Virus record (IMG/VR): IMGVR_UViG_3300042335_000105
Span: 1 to 25,760 of that record
Reading direction: 5' to 3' (one strand)
Length of the DNA stretch: 25,760 nucleotides
Origin: a virus
Shown: positions 23,727 to 25,760 of the stretch, one piece after another
Numbering within the stretch: position 1 is the first letter of the stretch
How the letters are laid out: every line of letters begins with the position of its first letter
The notes under the pieces: model-generated
Databases searched by the model: none
What the model was told of the DNA's origin: nothing
What the model saw: only the letters and a program-made list of their open reading frames with translations
Program-made: the position numbers and the translations under genes

Positions 23727-24209
23727 ATGCCAGTATATGTACCAGAAAGCGTTTTCGATAAATATTATGATGTGATAGACTCCACATTTGACATTTTCGG
23801 CGTCAAGTGTCAGTTAGTATCTATCAACAAAGTAGAAGAACTTGGTCCAATTATAGACAATAATATTCCAGAAAAAAATTCTATCAATGCTCATCGCGTT
23901 CGCGGCGGTGATTATGAACGACAAAACAAAGTTATTAGAGAAGTAGAGTCACTCAAAGATATCAAACTCAAGGTTTACTGGGATAGTAGACAATGGGTAA
24001 ATGTTGGCGGTAACATTCAAGTTCCAGATGGTTCAATTCAGACCATCGGATTCATGAAAGATTTACCAGAAGTATTAAAAGCTAAAGCATTAATAGTACA
24101 CAAGGAAATTAAAGACTACAAAGAACTTAGATTCGAAAGGTTTGGGGAATACACTCCTATGGGATTAAGACAAAATCGTTACTTCTCTTGTATGTGGAAA
24201 AGAATATAA
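23727..24209 (+). CDS. Putative head closure / connector protein
   Basis: This 160-residue protein begins one base after the preceding stop. It has an N-terminal helix-strand (DSTFDIFGVKCQLVSINKVE, 18-37), then a beta-rich part with LKVYWDSRQWVNVGGNIQVP and DGSIQTIGFMKDLPEVLKAK, and ends RFERFGEYTPMGLRQNRYF and CMWKRI. A beta barrel of this size with a 'GSIQTIGF..DLP' strand is in keeping with head-closure ('stopper') proteins such as SPP1 gp16, which plug the portal and bind the tail. This is a fold-level guess supported by the neighbouring genes; it could be another small virion protein. Confidence 0.5.
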   Translation: MPVYVPESVFDKYYDVIDSTFDIFGVKCQLVSINKVEELGPIIDNNIPEKNSINAHRVRGGDYERQNKVIREVESLKDIKLKVYWDSRQWVNVGGNIQVPDGSIQTIGFMKDLPEVLKAKALIVHKEIKDYKELRFERFGEYTPMGLRQNRYFSCMWKRI

Positions 24210-24841
24210 TGTCGTTGTCTATTACAATAACAGATTCTATAGATAGTATCACTAGAAATGTTAATGTGGCGATAGCGGATTATATCAATAAACTGATTCG
24301 CAGCAAAGAAAATGTTTTAATTTCTTCGGCCAAAAGATTAGTTGATGAATGGGTTAGCAATCAGCCAGAAATACTATCATTAAAATCTTCAAGTCCAGCG
24401 TCTTTGGTAGGAGTTTTTGGCATCCCCGGTAATACCGATAATATTGTTAATACCATAGTATCATCGGTTGTTAACTCAATTAGTATTAAATTTGTTCCTT
24501 ATAGTAAAAATCTTAAAGGTGGATTAGAATTAAATTTTCAGCCATCAAACTTCGCTAACCTATTATCATTACCAGAGGGCCACACAAGAATAGAAAATGG
24601 AGATTTACACTGGTTAGATTGGCTACTAAAGCGTGGAGACAATATTATTATTGTAAATTATCAATATAATCCAACTAGTGGACTTGGTAGATCGGGATTA
24701 GGAAACATGGTTGCTGGAGGATCATTCAGAGTTCCTCCGCAGTTTTCTGGTACAGAAGACAATAACTTCATCACTAGAGCTTTAATTGGTCCAAATCAAG
24801 AAAAACAAATCACCAAACTCTTTAGCGATATCTTAGGTTAA
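24209..24841 (+). CDS. Putative neck / tail completion protein
   Basis: The start is ATG 24209 overlapping the upstream stop by one base (TAATG); an in-frame ATG at 24188 lies in the previous gene. The 210-residue protein has an N-terminal helical part (to about 55), SSPASLVGVFGIPG (about 61-74), then a segment with LHWLDWLLKRGDNIIIVNYQ (about 132-151) and SGLGRSGLGNMVAGGSFRVP, ending with NNFITRALIG. The 'L-W-L-x-W-L-L-x-x-G' and 'S/G-R-S-G' motifs look like those of neck or tail-completion proteins in marine phages, but I cannot name a family with certainty. Confidence 0.5.
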   Translation: MSLSITITDSIDSITRNVNVAIADYINKLIRSKENVLISSAKRLVDEWVSNQPEILSLKSSSPASLVGVFGIPGNTDNIVNTIVSSVVNSISIKFVPYSKNLKGGLELNFQPSNFANLLSLPEGHTRIENGDLHWLDWLLKRGDNIIIVNYQYNPTSGLGRSGLGNMVAGGSFRVPPQFSGTEDNNFITRALIGPNQEKQITKLFSDILG

Positions 24842-24843
24842 AT

Positions 24844-25760
24844 ATGTCTGATTATTTTAATTTAAAAGGCTTTGATGACGTTTATTCAACAACCTTGAAT
24901 AATGAAATTCAAGATAATTTAGTTGAATTTTTGGATTGGGCCTTGCTACAGAAGGGTAACTATCAAAATGTAACTTTGGGCGAATTATCTCCCAATGGAA
25001 AAGATTATAGTAAACTCAGAGTATCCTCAAACAATAATTTTGCTAGTGGAGTTGCTTGGGAAGGATTCAGAAAAAACTGGGTCTGGCAAAGTGGGGTATC
25101 CTATAATCCAGCCCCCATTGTTGGTAATAATAACTCTATACCCGGCATATCTGGAGTTTATGTAAATAACACATTTTATCCATCAACAACATCTGGCACC
25201 TATGCTCATAAAGTAGATTATTATAATGGTAGAATTATATTCAATAATCCTATACCTACAGGTTCGGTAGTCAAAGCAGAATATAGCTATAAATATATAA
25301 ATGTTATATATGCTAATAGTTTACCTTGGCTAAGAGAAGTACAGTACAGAACACTAGATTTAGCCTCAAATTTTGAGAATTTAAGTGCTGGAGATTTTGC
25401 TTTACCAGCAGAATCAAGAGTTCAATTACCAGCTATAGCTGTAGAAGTAGTACCAAGAAGAACCCTTAGAGGCTACCAGCTAGGTGGTGGTCAATGGGTA
25501 GATACGGACGTTTTATTCCACTGTTTGGCCGAAGACGAATTTACTAGAAATAAATTAGTAGATATTATCTCGCTCCAAAGCGATAAAACCATACGAATGT
25601 TTAATAGTAACTTTATTGCTAATAATAGTGCTTTTCCGCTAGATTACCGTGGGGTTCCTGTTTCTGGAGCAATGAGATATCCAGAACTGGTAGAGAATTT
25701 CTATAGAGGCCCGTTAAGATTGAAAAATTCGGTCGTACAGGGAATGCAGCTAATAAATAC
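24844..25760 (+). CDS. Partial large structural protein, right edge
   Basis: Open from ATG 24844 to the window end (305 codons visible). The start MSDYFNLKGFDDVYSTTLNN lies two bases after the preceding stop. The sequence is beta-rich with few charged runs: VAWEGFRKNWVWQSGV (about 75-90), SGTYAHKVDYYNGRIIFNNP, a helix-strand region LPAIAVEVVPRRTLRGYQLG, and VLFHCLAEDEFTRNKLVDII. No frameshift or stop occurs. The order (virion-like Gly/Asn/Tyr-rich protein after connector candidates) suggests a neck, tail or baseplate component. No family is recognised; the rest lies outside the window. Confidence 0.7.
   Translation, partial: MSDYFNLKGFDDVYSTTLNNEIQDNLVEFLDWALLQKGNYQNVTLGELSPNGKDYSKLRVSSNNNFASGVAWEGFRKNWVWQSGVSYNPAPIVGNNNSIPGISGVYVNNTFYPSTTSGTYAHKVDYYNGRIIFNNPIPTGSVVKAEYSYKYINVIYANSLPWLREVQYRTLDLASNFENLSAGDFALPAESRVQLPAIAVEVVPRRTLRGYQLGGGQWVDTDVLFHCLAEDEFTRNKLVDIISLQSDKTIRMFNSNFIANNSAFPLDYRGVPVSGAMRYPELVENFYRGPLRLKNSVVQGMQLIN

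Noticed and set aside
19898-25295. TATAAATA octamers inside genes at 19898 and 25288, and GTGTATTATA at 22471
   Set aside because: All lie inside coding sequence far from starts. They are expected by chance in AT-rich DNA and were used as a caution in scoring the promoter motif.
1-25760. tRNA genes, CRISPR arrays, integrase, transposon or insertion sequence ends
   Set aside because: No cloverleaf, repeat-spacer pattern, transposase or recombinase motif, or matched terminal inverted repeat could be found by reading both strands.

Overview
This window is the structural (late) half of a tailed double-stranded DNA bacteriophage genome, AT-rich and tightly packed. A large terminase subunit, portal, maturation protease with scaffold, HK97-fold major capsid protein, fibres and connector-type proteins occur in a row on the + strand. 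Genes abut or overlap by 1-35 bases in many places, and most starts carry clear AGGAG-type ribosome binding sites, which suggests a host that uses Shine-Dalgarno initiation. No bacterial chromosomal genes, integrase, tRNA, CRISPR array or insertion sequence were seen. No tail sheath, tube or tape-measure gene lies in the window, so virion morphology cannot be read from it.

Layout. (1) 1-315: two small leftward genes, the first cut by the window edge, probably the end of an early or middle module. (2) 316-734: a divergent control region with a candidate leftward sigma70-type promoter and a rightward late-type motif. (3) 735-7607: a rightward cluster with a small acidic protein, a possible virion protein with a cysteine cluster, a T4 gp55-like late sigma factor, a candidate small terminase subunit, GDP-mannose 4,6-dehydratase, an unknown small protein, an HNH nuclease, an ERCC4-fold nuclease, a ClpP-like protease and the large terminase subunit. 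(4) 7652-12749: the head module of portal, protease with an in-frame nested scaffold gene, probable decoration protein and major capsid protein, closed by a strong intrinsic terminator. (5) 12861-19770: a large fibre/appendage module with a Gp80-like protein, a 1073-residue fibre with two blocks of a 17-residue repeat, a 747-residue Thr/Cys-rich protein and a discoidin-domain protein. (6) 19832-25760: a head-tail adaptor candidate, two more fibres, a DUF4376-like protein, connector/completion candidates, and a large structural gene running off the right edge.

How the parts fit. The encoded gp55-like sigma factor matches a recurrent GTGTATA(A/T)(A/T)A element in the gaps before the protease, Gp80-like and adaptor genes. 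The last copy contains the exact T4 late promoter octamer TATAAATA. This implies that the window is read as a few late transcription units switched on by the phage's own sigma factor. The head genes themselves are not T4-like: the capsid protein is short, the scaffold is nested in the protease, and the connector genes look siphovirus-like. The genome is therefore a mosaic. The most unusual content is the appendage module, with mucin-like Thr-rich linkers, about 42 cysteines in one protein, a discoidin-type carbohydrate-binding domain and perfectly periodic 17-residue repeats.
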